From the NCBI GenBank assembly GCA_050246995.1, contig JBFWVA010000008.1, forward strand, positions 1-64,000: a DNA stretch of 64,000 bases, written 5' to 3'. The notes under the pieces were generated by a model that was given only the letters and a program-made list of their open reading frames with translations, had not been told where the DNA came from and did not search any database. Positions 26,967-34,626 of this stretch are shown piece after piece. A program made the translations under genes and the position numbers. Numbering within the stretch: position 1 is the first letter of the stretch; each line of letters begins with the position of its first letter. The DNA comes from SHVO01 sp050246995. GTDB taxonomy: Bacteria > Pseudomonadota > Alphaproteobacteria > Rhodospirillales > Rhodospirillaceae.

Positions 26967-28061
26967 ATGGCCAAAAAACCAGCAAAAAAATCGGCACAAA
27001 AAGTCGCCCTGATCACGGGCGTCACCGGCCAGGACGGGGCCTACCTGGCCGACTTCCTGCTCAAGAAGGGCTATGTGGTCCACGGGGTGAAACGCCGCTC
27101 CTCGTCCTTCAATACGGGCCGCATCGATCACCTTTACGAGGACTCGCATAAAACCGGCGTGAAGTTTTTCCTCCACTACGGCGACATGACCGACGCCACC
27201 AACCTGATCCGCCTGGTTCAGGAGGTGCAGCCGGACGAGATCTACAACCTCGCGGCGCAGAGCCATGTGCAGGTGAGCTTCGAGACCCCGGAATACACCG
27301 CCAATTCGGATGCCCTCGGCACGCTTCGTCTGCTCGAAGCGATCCGCATCCTCGATCTGAAGGACAAGACGCGCTTCTACCAAGCCTCGACGTCGGAGCT
27401 GTATGGCCTGGTGCAGGAAGTGCCGCAGAGCGAGAAAACGCCCTTCTATCCGCGTTCGCCCTACGGCGCCGCCAAGCTTTACGCCTATTGGATCACGGTG
27501 AATTACCGCGAGGCCTACGGCTATCACGCCTCCAACGGCATTCTGTTCAACCATGAGAGCCCCTTGCGCGGCGAGACCTTCGTCACCCGCAAGATCACGC
27601 GCGCGGTCGCGGCCATCGAGCTGGGCCTGCAAGACAAGATCTATCTCGGCAATCTCGATGCGAAGAGAGATTGGGGCCACGCCCGTGACTATGTCGAAGG
27701 CATGTGGAAGATCTTGCAGCAGAAGACGCCAAGCGATTTCGTGCTTGCGACCGGCGAGACCCACGAAGTGCGTGAGTTCGTCGAACTCGCCTTCGCCGAG
27801 GTCGGCCGCAAGATCAAATGGAAGGGTAAGGGCGTGAACGAGAAGGGCATCGACGCCAAGACCGGCCAGACGCTCATTGAAATCGACCCGCGTTATTTCC
27901 GCCCGACCGAAGTCGATCTTTTGCTCGGCGACCCGCGCAAGGCGCACAAGGTGCTGGGCTGGAAGCACAAGACCTCCTTCAAGACCATGGTGAAGGAAAT
28001 GGTGGCGTCCGACCTCGCGACGGTGAAGGCCGAAGCCATGCGCTTCAGCCGGGACGATTGA
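26967..28061 (+). CDS. gmd: GDP-mannose 4,6-dehydratase
   Basis: A 364-residue SDR enzyme that converts GDP-mannose to GDP-4-keto-6-deoxymannose. The cofactor motif is ALITGVTGQDGAYLADFLL near residues 14-31. Other Gmd marks are RRSSSFNTGRIDHLY, the catalytic YGAAKLYAYW (Tyr and Lys), and NHESPLRGETFVTRKITR. The ATG at 26967 is preferred to a GTG at 26949. The N-terminus carries a lysine-rich stretch (AKKPAKKSAQK) ahead of the fold. The next gene overlaps by one base, and the pair makes GDP-L-fucose. Confidence 0.96.
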   Translation: MAKKPAKKSAQKVALITGVTGQDGAYLADFLLKKGYVVHGVKRRSSSFNTGRIDHLYEDSHKTGVKFFLHYGDMTDATNLIRLVQEVQPDEIYNLAAQSHVQVSFETPEYTANSDALGTLRLLEAIRILDLKDKTRFYQASTSELYGLVQEVPQSEKTPFYPRSPYGAAKLYAYWITVNYREAYGYHASNGILFNHESPLRGETFVTRKITRAVAAIELGLQDKIYLGNLDAKRDWGHARDYVEGMWKILQQKTPSDFVLATGETHEVREFVELAFAEVGRKIKWKGKGVNEKGIDAKTGQTLIEIDPRYFRPTEVDLLLGDPRKAHKVLGWKHKTSFKTMVKEMVASDLATVKAEAMRFSRDD

Positions 28062-29008
28062 TGACGGACGCCTATTCCCTTTCCGGCAAACGCGTCTGGG
28101 TGGCGGGCCACCGGGGCATGGTGGGCAGCGCGCTGGTGCGCCGCCTTGAATCCGAAGGCTGCACGCTGCTGACGGCGACACGGCGCGAGCTCGATCTCAC
28201 CCGTCAGGTGGAAGTCGAGACCTGGATGCGCGAGACGAAACCGCAGGCCGTGTTCCTCGCCGCCGCCGTGGTGGGCGGGATCGTCGCGAACGATACGCGC
28301 CCGGCCGAGTTCCTGACGGAAAACCTGCAGATCCAAACCAACATCATCGCGACCGCTCATCAGACCGGCGTCGAGAAACTTTTGTTCCTGGGCTCGACGT
28401 GCATCTATCCGCGTCTCGCGCCCCAGCCGATGAACGAAGATGCGCTGCTGACGGGGCCCTTGGAGCCCACGAACCAGTGGTATGCGATCGCCAAGATTGC
28501 GGGCATCAAACAATGCCAGGCTTACCGGCGTGAATACGGCCGCGACTTCATCAGCTGCATGCCGACCAATCTGTACGGCCCCGAGGACAATTTCGATCTG
28601 ACGTCCAGTCATGTTTTACCGGCGCTGATGGCCAAGGCGCATGACGCCAAAGTCACTGGGAAACCAGAGCTGACGTTATGGGGCACGGGCACACCGCGCC
28701 GCGAGTTCCTGCATGTGGACGATCTCGCGGACGCGTGCGTCTTCCTGATGAAGACCTATTCGGATGAGCAATTGGTGAACATTGGCGTCGGGACGGATGT
28801 GACCATCCGCGAACTCGCCGAACTCATCGCCGACGTGGTGGGGTTCAAAGGGACGTTCACCTTCGACAGCACGAAACCCGACGGCACGCCGCGCAAGCTG
28901 GTCGACGTCGGGCGCATCAATGCGCTGGGATGGAAAGCAAAGACCGGACTGCGCGAGGGCGTTGCCTCGGCGTATGAATGGTATCGTCAGAACGTGGCCA
29001 AGGCCTGA
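28061..29008 (+). CDS. fcl: GDP-L-fucose synthase
   Basis: A 315-residue SDR epimerase/reductase that turns the Gmd product into GDP-L-fucose. The cofactor motif VAGHRGMVGSALVRRL is near residues 14-29, followed by AAAVVGGIVAND and the catalytic SSCIYP-type LGSTCIYPRLAPQP. The YAIAKIAGIKQCQAY segment carries the Tyr and Lys. The start overlaps the gmd stop as TGATG, so the genes are coupled. Also known as wcaG. GDP-fucose feeds exopolysaccharide or O-antigen; no fucosyltransferase is seen in this window. Confidence 0.95.
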   Translation: MTDAYSLSGKRVWVAGHRGMVGSALVRRLESEGCTLLTATRRELDLTRQVEVETWMRETKPQAVFLAAAVVGGIVANDTRPAEFLTENLQIQTNIIATAHQTGVEKLLFLGSTCIYPRLAPQPMNEDALLTGPLEPTNQWYAIAKIAGIKQCQAYRREYGRDFISCMPTNLYGPEDNFDLTSSHVLPALMAKAHDAKVTGKPELTLWGTGTPRREFLHVDDLADACVFLMKTYSDEQLVNIGVGTDVTIRELAELIADVVGFKGTFTFDSTKPDGTPRKLVDVGRINALGWKAKTGLREGVASAYEWYRQNVAKA

Positions 29009-29022
29009 GTTAGTAAAATCGT

Positions 29023-29949
29023 ATGCAGATCTACCTGCCCATTGCCGAACTGTCCGTGAACATCTGGCTTGTTCTGGGCTTGGGCGGGATTGTGGGTTTG
29101 CTGTCGGGCCTGTTCGGCGTGGGCGGCGGCTTCCTGATGACCCCCCTTCTGATCTTCATCGGCGTGCCGCCGACGGTGGCGGTGGGCACGCAGTCGGTGC
29201 AGATCGTCGCGTCTTCGGTTTCGGGCATGCTGGCGCACATGCGCCGCAACAATGTCGACTTCCTGATGGGCGGCGTGCTCACCGCGGGCGGGATGATCGG
29301 CTCCGGCCTCGGTGTGTATCTTTTCAATATCCTCAAAAGCACCGGCCACATCGATTTGACGATTTCGCTGGGCTACGTCGTGTTCCTGGGCGTGGTCGGC
29401 GGCTTCATGCTGATGGAAAGCCTGCCGGGCGCCCTGAAGAAACGCCCTGTCGCGCAGGCCTTGGCCGCGCGCGGTCCGGGCCGTCACATGTGGATGCATG
29501 GACTGCCGTTCAAGATCCGCTTTAGACGTTCCAAACTTTACATTTCCGCTTTGCTGCCCGCCGGGATCGGTTTCCTGGTCGGCCTTCTCGTCGCGATGAT
29601 GGGTGTGGGCGGCGGCTTCCTGATCGTGCCGGCGATGATCTACCTGCTCGGCATGCCGACGCAGGTCGTGATCGGCACCAGCTTGTTCCAGATCACCTTC
29701 GTCACCGCCGTCACCGCGCTGCTGCAAGCCATCGTCAATCAGTCGGTGGACGTGGTGCTCGCGCTACTTCTACTGGTGATCGCGGTGCTCTCGGCGCAGG
29801 TCGGCGCGCGCCTGTCGGGCAAGGTGAAGGGCGAGCAACTGCGCGTCATGCTGGCGGGGATGGTTCTGCTGGTTGCGATCAGCCTCGCCATCGGCCTGGT
29901 GCTGCCGCCAAAAGAGCCGTTCTCAATTTCGGTGGAGAGCACGCCATGA
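29023..29949 (+). CDS. TSUP-family (TauE/SafE) membrane transporter
   Basis: A 308-residue integral membrane protein with about eight hydrophobic segments and two internally similar halves. Each half contains a glycine-rich GVGGGFL motif (LSGLFGVGGGFLMTP and VAMMGVGGGFLIVPAM), the pattern of the TauE/SafE (PF01925) family. These export or import sulfur compounds such as sulfite or sulfoacetate. It starts 14 bases after fcl but probably belongs with the following TIGR02186 gene, whose start overlaps its stop by four bases. Confidence 0.88.
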   Translation: MQIYLPIAELSVNIWLVLGLGGIVGLLSGLFGVGGGFLMTPLLIFIGVPPTVAVGTQSVQIVASSVSGMLAHMRRNNVDFLMGGVLTAGGMIGSGLGVYLFNILKSTGHIDLTISLGYVVFLGVVGGFMLMESLPGALKKRPVAQALAARGPGRHMWMHGLPFKIRFRRSKLYISALLPAGIGFLVGLLVAMMGVGGGFLIVPAMIYLLGMPTQVVIGTSLFQITFVTAVTALLQAIVNQSVDVVLALLLLVIAVLSAQVGARLSGKVKGEQLRVMLAGMVLLVAISLAIGLVLPPKEPFSISVESTP

Positions 29950-30722
29950 GAGCGCCGCTCCTCGCCATCGCCCTGCTCCTCGCCGCACCGCCGGCCCAGG
30001 CGCAACAAGAGCCGCGAACCCAAGAAGAACAGCGCGCGCCGGAGGTTCCGCTGGTGGCCGATCTTTCCAGCCACTTGGTCGCCATCACGTCGCGTTTCAC
30101 CGGCACGGACGTGCTTCTGTTCGGCGCGACCGACGGCCCGGGCGACGTTGCCGTGGTCGTCACCGGGCCCAAGCGCGATGAAGTGGTGCGCCACAAGACG
30201 CGCGTCGGTCCCATCTGGCTGAACACCGATGATGTCACCTTGGCGTCGGTGCCGTCCTATTACCGCGTCGTGTCGTCACGGCCGGTGGAAGAATTCGTGC
30301 CGCAGGCCCTGCTGACGCGTCATGAGATCGGTGTCGACAATATCCGCATGCTGCCGACGGACGAAAACATCCCGCTCGAGCAGCTGGCGGCATTCAGGAA
30401 AGCCCTTGTGCGCCTGAAGACCGATGAGGGCCTTTACGATCAGGGCATCGGCGCCATCAACATGATGTCGAACCGCCTGTTCCGCGCCGAACTGCATTTC
30501 CCGTCGAACGTGCCGGTCGGCACTTACAACGTGCAGGTCTATCTGTTCCGTGAAGGACAAGTCGTGGCCGCCGAGATCGTGCCATTGAATATTTCGAAGA
30601 TCGGCGTGGGCGCGGACATCTATGACTTCGCGCATAATCTCGCGCCGCTATATGGCCTGCTCGCGGTGCTGCTGGCCGCGAGCGCGGGCTGGGCGGCGAG
30701 CGCCGTGTTCCGCCGTGTGTAG
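29946..30722 (+). CDS. TIGR02186-family membrane-anchored protein
   Basis: A 258-residue protein with a signal peptide (residues 1-20, hydrophobic then AQA), a long periplasmic part, and one C-terminal membrane segment (about 233-253). It matches the alphaproteobacterial family TIGR02186 (PF09608) by the ITSRFTGTDVLLFGAT and VPVGTYNVQVYLFREGQV blocks and by its usual place after a TSUP transporter. It probably works with that transporter. The biochemical role is not known. ATGA overlap with the transporter gene. Confidence 0.83.
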   Translation: MRAPLLAIALLLAAPPAQAQQEPRTQEEQRAPEVPLVADLSSHLVAITSRFTGTDVLLFGATDGPGDVAVVVTGPKRDEVVRHKTRVGPIWLNTDDVTLASVPSYYRVVSSRPVEEFVPQALLTRHEIGVDNIRMLPTDENIPLEQLAAFRKALVRLKTDEGLYDQGIGAINMMSNRLFRAELHFPSNVPVGTYNVQVYLFREGQVVAAEIVPLNISKIGVGADIYDFAHNLAPLYGLLAVLLAASAGWAASAVFRRV

Positions 30723-30724
30723 CG

Positions 30725-31240
30725 ATGAATAGCGAAACACCCGCGCCTTCGACTCCCCCAGCGGTGCCCGGACCGGAATCCGGGCGCACGTTTCTTGTGG
30801 TCGTCGACCGTTCCGTCGAGTTCCGCACCGCGTTGCGCTTCGCGTGCCGGCGCGTGATGAACACCGGCGGCAAGGTCGCGCTGTTCCACGCCGTACCGCA
30901 CAGCGACTATCACCACTTCGCCGCCATCGAAGAGCTGATGCAGCATGAAGCGAAGACGGAAGCCGAGCGGCGCCTGCAACAGATCGCGGCCGATGTGCAC
31001 AAGGCGACGGGAAGGTTCCCCGACCTGCACTTGCGCCAAGGCGACACGTTGGAGCAGTTGTTCGCGGTGATCAGCGCCAATCCCTCCATCGACATGCTGG
31101 TGCTGGGGGCGAGCGCCGGGCCGGAAGGTCCCGGGCCCATTGTCTCGGCGATCTCAGGGAAGCTCGCCGGAAAGATCCTGATCCCGGTCACTATTGTGCC
31201 CGGCGACCTCAGCGAAGAACGCATAGACGCCCTTACTTAG
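30725..31240 (+). CDS. universal stress protein (UspA domain)
   Basis: A 171-residue protein with a single Usp fold. FLVVVDRSVEFRTALRFAC forms the first strand and helix, and a C-terminal VLGASAGPEGPGPIVSAISG resembles the nucleotide-binding loop (GxxGxG-type) of ATP-binding Usp proteins. It begins two bases after the TIGR02186 gene, so it is part of that operon. The codons for its last 13 residues and stop (31199-31240) are repeated almost exactly at 31353-31394, beyond a palindromic insert. Confidence 0.86.
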   Translation: MNSETPAPSTPPAVPGPESGRTFLVVVDRSVEFRTALRFACRRVMNTGGKVALFHAVPHSDYHHFAAIEELMQHEAKTEAERRLQQIAADVHKATGRFPDLHLRQGDTLEQLFAVISANPSIDMLVLGASAGPEGPGPIVSAISGKLAGKILIPVTIVPGDLSEERIDALT

Positions 31241-31256
31241 CTGCTGTTTTTGTTTG

Positions 31257-31347
31257 GCGCGTGACCTTCTCGAAAAACCGGCGCCGGCGAAGGCCGGCCT
31301 TTTAACGATGCGTGCCTGCGCGCGCGCCACTTTTTCGGGTCACGCGC
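31257..31347. repeat. 91-bp palindromic element after uspA
   Basis: Perfect outer 10-bp inverted repeat gcgcgtgacc (31257-31266) / ggtcacgcgc (31338-31347), continued inward by cgaaaaa / tttttcg. The core carries aaaaaccgg on the left and ccacttttt on the right, the same pair seen at 191-234. Between them a second hairpin gccggc-gaag-gccggc followed by CTTTT (31281-31304) could end the uspA transcript. The element lies between uspA and a duplicate of its tail. Confidence 0.7.
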
Positions 31348-31352
31348 GTGTA

Positions 31353-31394
31353 CCCGGCGACCTCAGCGAAGAACGCATAGACGCCCTGACATAG
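31353..31394 (+). pseudogene. duplicated 3' tail of uspA
   Basis: Bases 31353-31387 are identical to 31199-31233 inside uspA, and the next seven differ at two positions. Read in the uspA frame the copy encodes PGDLSEERIDALT and a stop, as in the gene. The offset is 154 bases. No other part of uspA is present, so this is a tail fragment and not a second gene. Confidence 0.85.
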
Positions 31395-31396
31395 GC

Positions 31397-31429
31397 GTCC
31401 TTGATCAAGGACCAGATTGGTCCTATTTA
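31397..31429 (+). promoter_or_regulatory. nfuA promoter region with two overlapping palindromes
   Basis: TTGATC (31401-31406) and TATTTA (31424-31429) are spaced by 17 bases ahead of nfuA. A perfect 16-bp palindrome gtccttgatcaaggac (31397-31412) covers the -35 box, and ggacc-agatt-ggtcc (31409-31423) fills the spacer. Such placement suits a repressor site. I do not recognise it as a standard IscR, Fur or RirA box. Confidence 0.42.
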
Positions 31430-31464
31430 AACCCCATATTCCTCCACGTTCCCCGGGGCGCCCC

Positions 31465-32031
31465 ATGTTCATCCAAACCGAAGAGACCCCTAATCCCGCC
31501 GCCCTCAAGTTCCTGCCGGGCCGGCCGGTCCTGGAGACGGGCGTTGCCGATTTCACCACTCGCGAGGCCGCGGCGCGCTCGCCGCTTGCCCGCTTGCTGT
31601 TCGAGATCGACGGCGTGGCCGGCGTGTTCCTCGGCGCGGACTTCGTCACGGTCACCAAGACCAATGAGAAGAACTGGCAAGTGCTGAAGCCGATGGTGCT
31701 GGGCGCGATCATGGATCACTTCACCGCCAACGTACCGGTGATGGAAGCCGGTGAAGAGGCCGGCGCCGATGACGAAGAGTTCAACGACGACAACGTCGAC
31801 GGCGAGATCATCTCGCAGATCAAAGAACTGATCGAGACACGCGTACGTCCGGCCGTGGCCCAGGACGGCGGCGATATCGTCTACAAGGGTTTCAAGAACG
31901 GCACGGTGTATCTGAACCTGCGCGGGTCATGCGCGGGGTGCCCGAGCTCGTCGGCGACCTTGAAGATGGGCATCGAGAATATGCTGAAGCACTATGTGCC
32001 CGAGGTGCTGCAAGTCGAAGCGGTGATGTAG
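31465..32031 (+). CDS. NfuA-type iron-sulfur cluster scaffold/carrier
   Basis: A 188-residue protein with an Nfu N-terminal domain (MFIQTEETPNPAALKFLPG onward, about 1-90) and a C-terminal NifU-like domain with the cluster-binding CAGC pair at residues 156-159 (SCAGCPSSSATLKMG). It transfers 4Fe-4S clusters to target proteins. The alphaproteobacterial and mitochondrial (NFU1) form has this domain order, while E. coli NfuA has a degenerate A-type N-terminus. The ATG at 31465 is preferred to an upstream ATG at 31417, because the family starts with MFIQTE. Confidence 0.92.
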   Translation: MFIQTEETPNPAALKFLPGRPVLETGVADFTTREAAARSPLARLLFEIDGVAGVFLGADFVTVTKTNEKNWQVLKPMVLGAIMDHFTANVPVMEAGEEAGADDEEFNDDNVDGEIISQIKELIETRVRPAVAQDGGDIVYKGFKNGTVYLNLRGSCAGCPSSSATLKMGIENMLKHYVPEVLQVEAVM

Positions 32032-32047
32032 CCGCCGGGAGGTCGTT

Positions 32048-32635
32048 ATGCGGGGGAAGCTCGACGAGGCAGCGCTCGATCTCATCTTCCGCAAGGCGCG
32101 CACCCATAACGGTTTCCAACCGGCCGACGTCGCCGAGTCCTTGCTGCGCGAGGTCTATGACCTTGCGAAATGGGGCCCGACCAGCGCCAACACCACACCG
32201 GCGCGTTTCCTGTTCATCGTAAGCCCGGACGCAAAGGCCAAATTGGCCCCAGCCATGAGCGCGGGCAACCGCGCGAAAACCCTGGCGGCGCCGGTGAATC
32301 TCGTCATCGGATACGATACCAAATTCTACGAACTGCTGCCGGAGCTGTATCCGCGCGAGGCCGCGCGAGGCTGGTTCGAGGGCAAACCCGACGCCGAAAC
32401 CGTGGCGCTGCGCAACAGCGCGCTGCAGGGCGCTTATTTCATGATCGCCGCGCGCTCGCTGGGGCTTGATTGCGGCCCCATGAGCGGCTTCGATGCGAAC
32501 CTTGTGAACCAGACCTTCTGGCCCGACGGCCGGATCAAGGCGAACTTCATGTGCAATATCGGTTACGGCGACGACGCGCGCGTCTATCCCAGAAGCCCGC
32601 GCCTGCCGTTCGAACGAGCCTGCGAGGTGGTGTGA
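32048..32635 (+). CDS. RutE/HadB-like nitroreductase-family reductase
   Basis: A 195-residue FMN-dependent nitroreductase-fold protein. The opening LDLIFRKARTHNGFQ, the KWGPTSANTTPARFLFI motif, and the RSLGLDCGPMSGFD segment are typical of RutE (malonic semialdehyde reductase) and its relatives. No other rut genes for pyrimidine breakdown are present, so the substrate is open. It begins 17 bases after nfuA and its stop overlaps the next start by one base (TGATG). Confidence 0.85.
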   Translation: MRGKLDEAALDLIFRKARTHNGFQPADVAESLLREVYDLAKWGPTSANTTPARFLFIVSPDAKAKLAPAMSAGNRAKTLAAPVNLVIGYDTKFYELLPELYPREAARGWFEGKPDAETVALRNSALQGAYFMIAARSLGLDCGPMSGFDANLVNQTFWPDGRIKANFMCNIGYGDDARVYPRSPRLPFERACEVV

Positions 32636-33327
32636 TGAGCGACACGAACGACGAAACGGCCGCGCCGAAAAAGAAAGCGCCGGCAAAACGCAAAGCACCC
32701 GTTAAGAAAAAAATCGCCGTCAAAAAGGCCGCCGCGAAAAAAGCCGCGCCCAAAACGAAGCGCAAAAGCGCGTCCGCGGCCATGAGCGATGCCGCGGTGA
32801 AAGCCAAAACCGGCCGCACCTGGAGCCAGTGGTTCACCCTTCTGGATAAAGCCGGCGCGGCGAAGATGACCCATAAAGCCATCGCCGAGCTGATCGCCAC
32901 GCGCCACAAGATCCCAGGCTGGTGGGCGCAGATGGTGACTGTGGGCTATGAGCGGGCCCGGGGCCTGCGCAAAATGAACGAGACCCTCACCGGTTTCCGC
33001 ACCAGCGTCAGCCGGACCCTCGACGCCGGGGTCGATGCGGCTTTCGACGCCTGGGACAACGCCAAGACGCGGGCGGCCTTCCTGAAGGAAGCGGTCGACT
33101 TCTCGACCCGGAACCCGGGCAAGAACCTGCGCTTCACTTGGAAGGTGGGCCGCGTGGAAGTGCGCTTCGTGGTGAAAGGCCCGAAGAAGACCCAAGTGAC
33201 GGTAGACCATGAAGGCCTCGCGAGCGCCGCCGACGTCGGTAAGGTCAAAGCCCAATGGTCGGCGGCCCTGAATAAATTGGGAGACAAACTGGGCGGGAGG
33301 CTGCGCAGCCGCATCAAGAAGGCCTAG
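32635..33327 (+). CDS. lysine-rich-tailed DUF4287-like / SRPBCC-like fusion protein
   Basis: A 230-residue protein in three parts. Residues about 10-48 are a low-complexity Lys/Ala/Pro tail (KKKAPAKRKAPVKKKIAVKK) like that of histone H1. Residues about 60-110 match the DUF4287-like helical module (WSQWFTLLDKAGAAKMTH, then IPGWWAQMVTVGYERARGLR). The rest looks like an AHSA1/SRPBCC fold (FTWKVGRVEVRFVVKG). The tail is likely to bind nucleic acid, and the whole could be nucleoid-associated; no function is established. Coupled to the RutE-like gene by TGATG. Confidence 0.72.
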   Translation: MSDTNDETAAPKKKAPAKRKAPVKKKIAVKKAAAKKAAPKTKRKSASAAMSDAAVKAKTGRTWSQWFTLLDKAGAAKMTHKAIAELIATRHKIPGWWAQMVTVGYERARGLRKMNETLTGFRTSVSRTLDAGVDAAFDAWDNAKTRAAFLKEAVDFSTRNPGKNLRFTWKVGRVEVRFVVKGPKKTQVTVDHEGLASAADVGKVKAQWSAALNKLGDKLGGRLRSRIKKA

Positions 33328-33333
33328 TCCGGC

Positions 33334-33365
33334 GCATTTGCTGCGCCTTTTGCTGCAGCAAATGC
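33334..33365. repeat. inverted repeat after the lysine-rich protein gene
   Basis: gcatttgctgc (33334-33344) and gcagcaaatgc (33355-33365) form a perfect 11-bp inverted repeat with a 10-base loop, just after the stop codon. No T-run follows, so it may be a weak terminator or a repeat. The next 50 bases are unusually rich in TGCTGC/GCAGC words. Confidence 0.5.
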
Positions 33366-33443
33366 TGCAACATGGGGCGCAGCATAAAGCGGCTGTGCTG
33401 CACAAAACACCGCAGCAAAATTAATAATATCAATATGTTAGAG

Positions 33444-33474
33444 AAAACCCCTCGCCGGTGCGGCGAGGGGTTTT
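33444..33474 (-). terminator. terminator of trpS, probably bidirectional
   Basis: A perfect 13-bp stem aaaacccctcgcc (33444-33456) / ggcgaggggtttt (33462-33474) with loop ggtgc. On the minus strand it lies three bases after the trpS stop and ends in TTTTCTC; on the plus strand it ends in TTTTGGTT and could also stop the operon ending at 33327. Confidence 0.85.
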
Positions 33475-33476
33475 GG

Positions 33477-34514
33477 TTAGGTGCGGGGCAGGAAGCCGAC
33501 GGCGTCGTAGACCTCTTTGAGGACCGGCGCGGCCAGGTCCCGCGCCTTTTCCGCCCCCAATTTGAGGAACCGGTCGATCTCCGCCGGGTCGTCCATCAGG
33601 CGCTTCATTTCGGCGTTGATGGGACCGAGGGCGCCGACGGCCGCATCGGCCAAGGTCGCCTTGAACTGGCTGAACTGCTGGCCGGCGGTTTCCGTGACGA
33701 CGGCTTCCAGCGTGCGGCCGGTGAGAGCCGCGTAGATGCTGAGAAGGTTCGTCGCTTCGGCCCGCCCTTCCAGGCCCGCCACCGAATCCGGGAGCAGGTT
33801 CGGGTCCGTGGTGGCCCGCTTGATCTTGTCGCGGATCGCCTCGGCCGTGTCGGTCATATAGATCACGCCGAATTCCGAGGGCTCGGACTTCGACATTTTC
33901 CGCGACCCATCACGGAGAGACATGACGCGTGTGCCCACACCCTGAATCACGGGTTCGGGCAGCGGGAAAAGGGGCACACCGGCGTCGTTGTTGAACTTCT
34001 GGGCGATGTCGCGCGCGAGTTCGACGTGCTGCTTCTGGTCTTCACCTACCGGAACGTGGGTACCCTTGTAGAGCAGGATGTCGGCGGCCATGAGGTTCGG
34101 ATAGACGTAGAGACCCGCGGAGGCGTTCTCGCGGTTCTTGCCGGCCTTGTCCTTGAACTGGGTCATGCGGTTCAGCCAGCCGAGGCGGGCCACGCAGTTG
34201 AACACCCAGGCCAGTTCGGCATGACCCGAGACATGGCTTTGTACGAAAAGAATGTTGGCTTCCGGATCGACGCCCGAGGCGATCATGCCGGCGGCGACTT
34301 CGCGCGTGGCGCGGCGCAGCGCGGCCGGGTCCTGCCACACCGTAATGGCGTGCAGATCGACGACGCAGAACAGACATTCATAGTCCTTCTGCATCGCGAC
34401 CCAGTTCCGGATCGCGCCGATATAGTTGCCGAGGTGGAGATTGCCCGTAGGCTGAATGCCGGAAAAAATGCGGCCCTTGCGTCCGTTGGACGCGTGCGGA
34501 TTGGACCCGCTCAT
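33477..34514 (-). CDS. trpS: tryptophanyl-tRNA synthetase
   Basis: A 345-residue class I aminoacyl-tRNA synthetase. The HIGH-equivalent motif is PTGNLHLGNYIGA near residues 17-29 and the KMSKS loop is intact in SRKMSKSE near 205. Length is typical. The ATG at 34514 has GAGGAA seven bases upstream and gives the normal N-terminus; the longer frame from 34613 does not. In many alphaproteobacteria trpS follows murJ and glnD, as here. Confidence 0.95.
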   Translation of the reverse strand: MSGSNPHASNGRKGRIFSGIQPTGNLHLGNYIGAIRNWVAMQKDYECLFCVVDLHAITVWQDPAALRRATREVAAGMIASGVDPEANILFVQSHVSGHAELAWVFNCVARLGWLNRMTQFKDKAGKNRENASAGLYVYPNLMAADILLYKGTHVPVGEDQKQHVELARDIAQKFNNDAGVPLFPLPEPVIQGVGTRVMSLRDGSRKMSKSEPSEFGVIYMTDTAEAIRDKIKRATTDPNLLPDSVAGLEGRAEATNLLSIYAALTGRTLEAVVTETAGQQFSQFKATLADAAVGALGPINAEMKRLMDDPAEIDRFLKLGAEKARDLAAPVLKEVYDAVGFLPRT

Positions 34515-34626
34515 GAAAGTTTCCTCACTCGAGGTCAGGACATGGTTGGAGGCATATCCCGGCCCATCGGTGATGGGCGCGCTCGTGGTACTCCGGCCCT
34601 TCCGAACCGTCAAGCGCCGCGCATCT

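Noticed and set aside
33334..33425. Cluster of TGCTGC/GCAGC words considered as a CRISPR or tandem array
   Set aside because: The spacing is irregular and no constant repeat-spacer pattern exists. Only the 11-bp inverted repeat was kept. No CRISPR array is present in the window.
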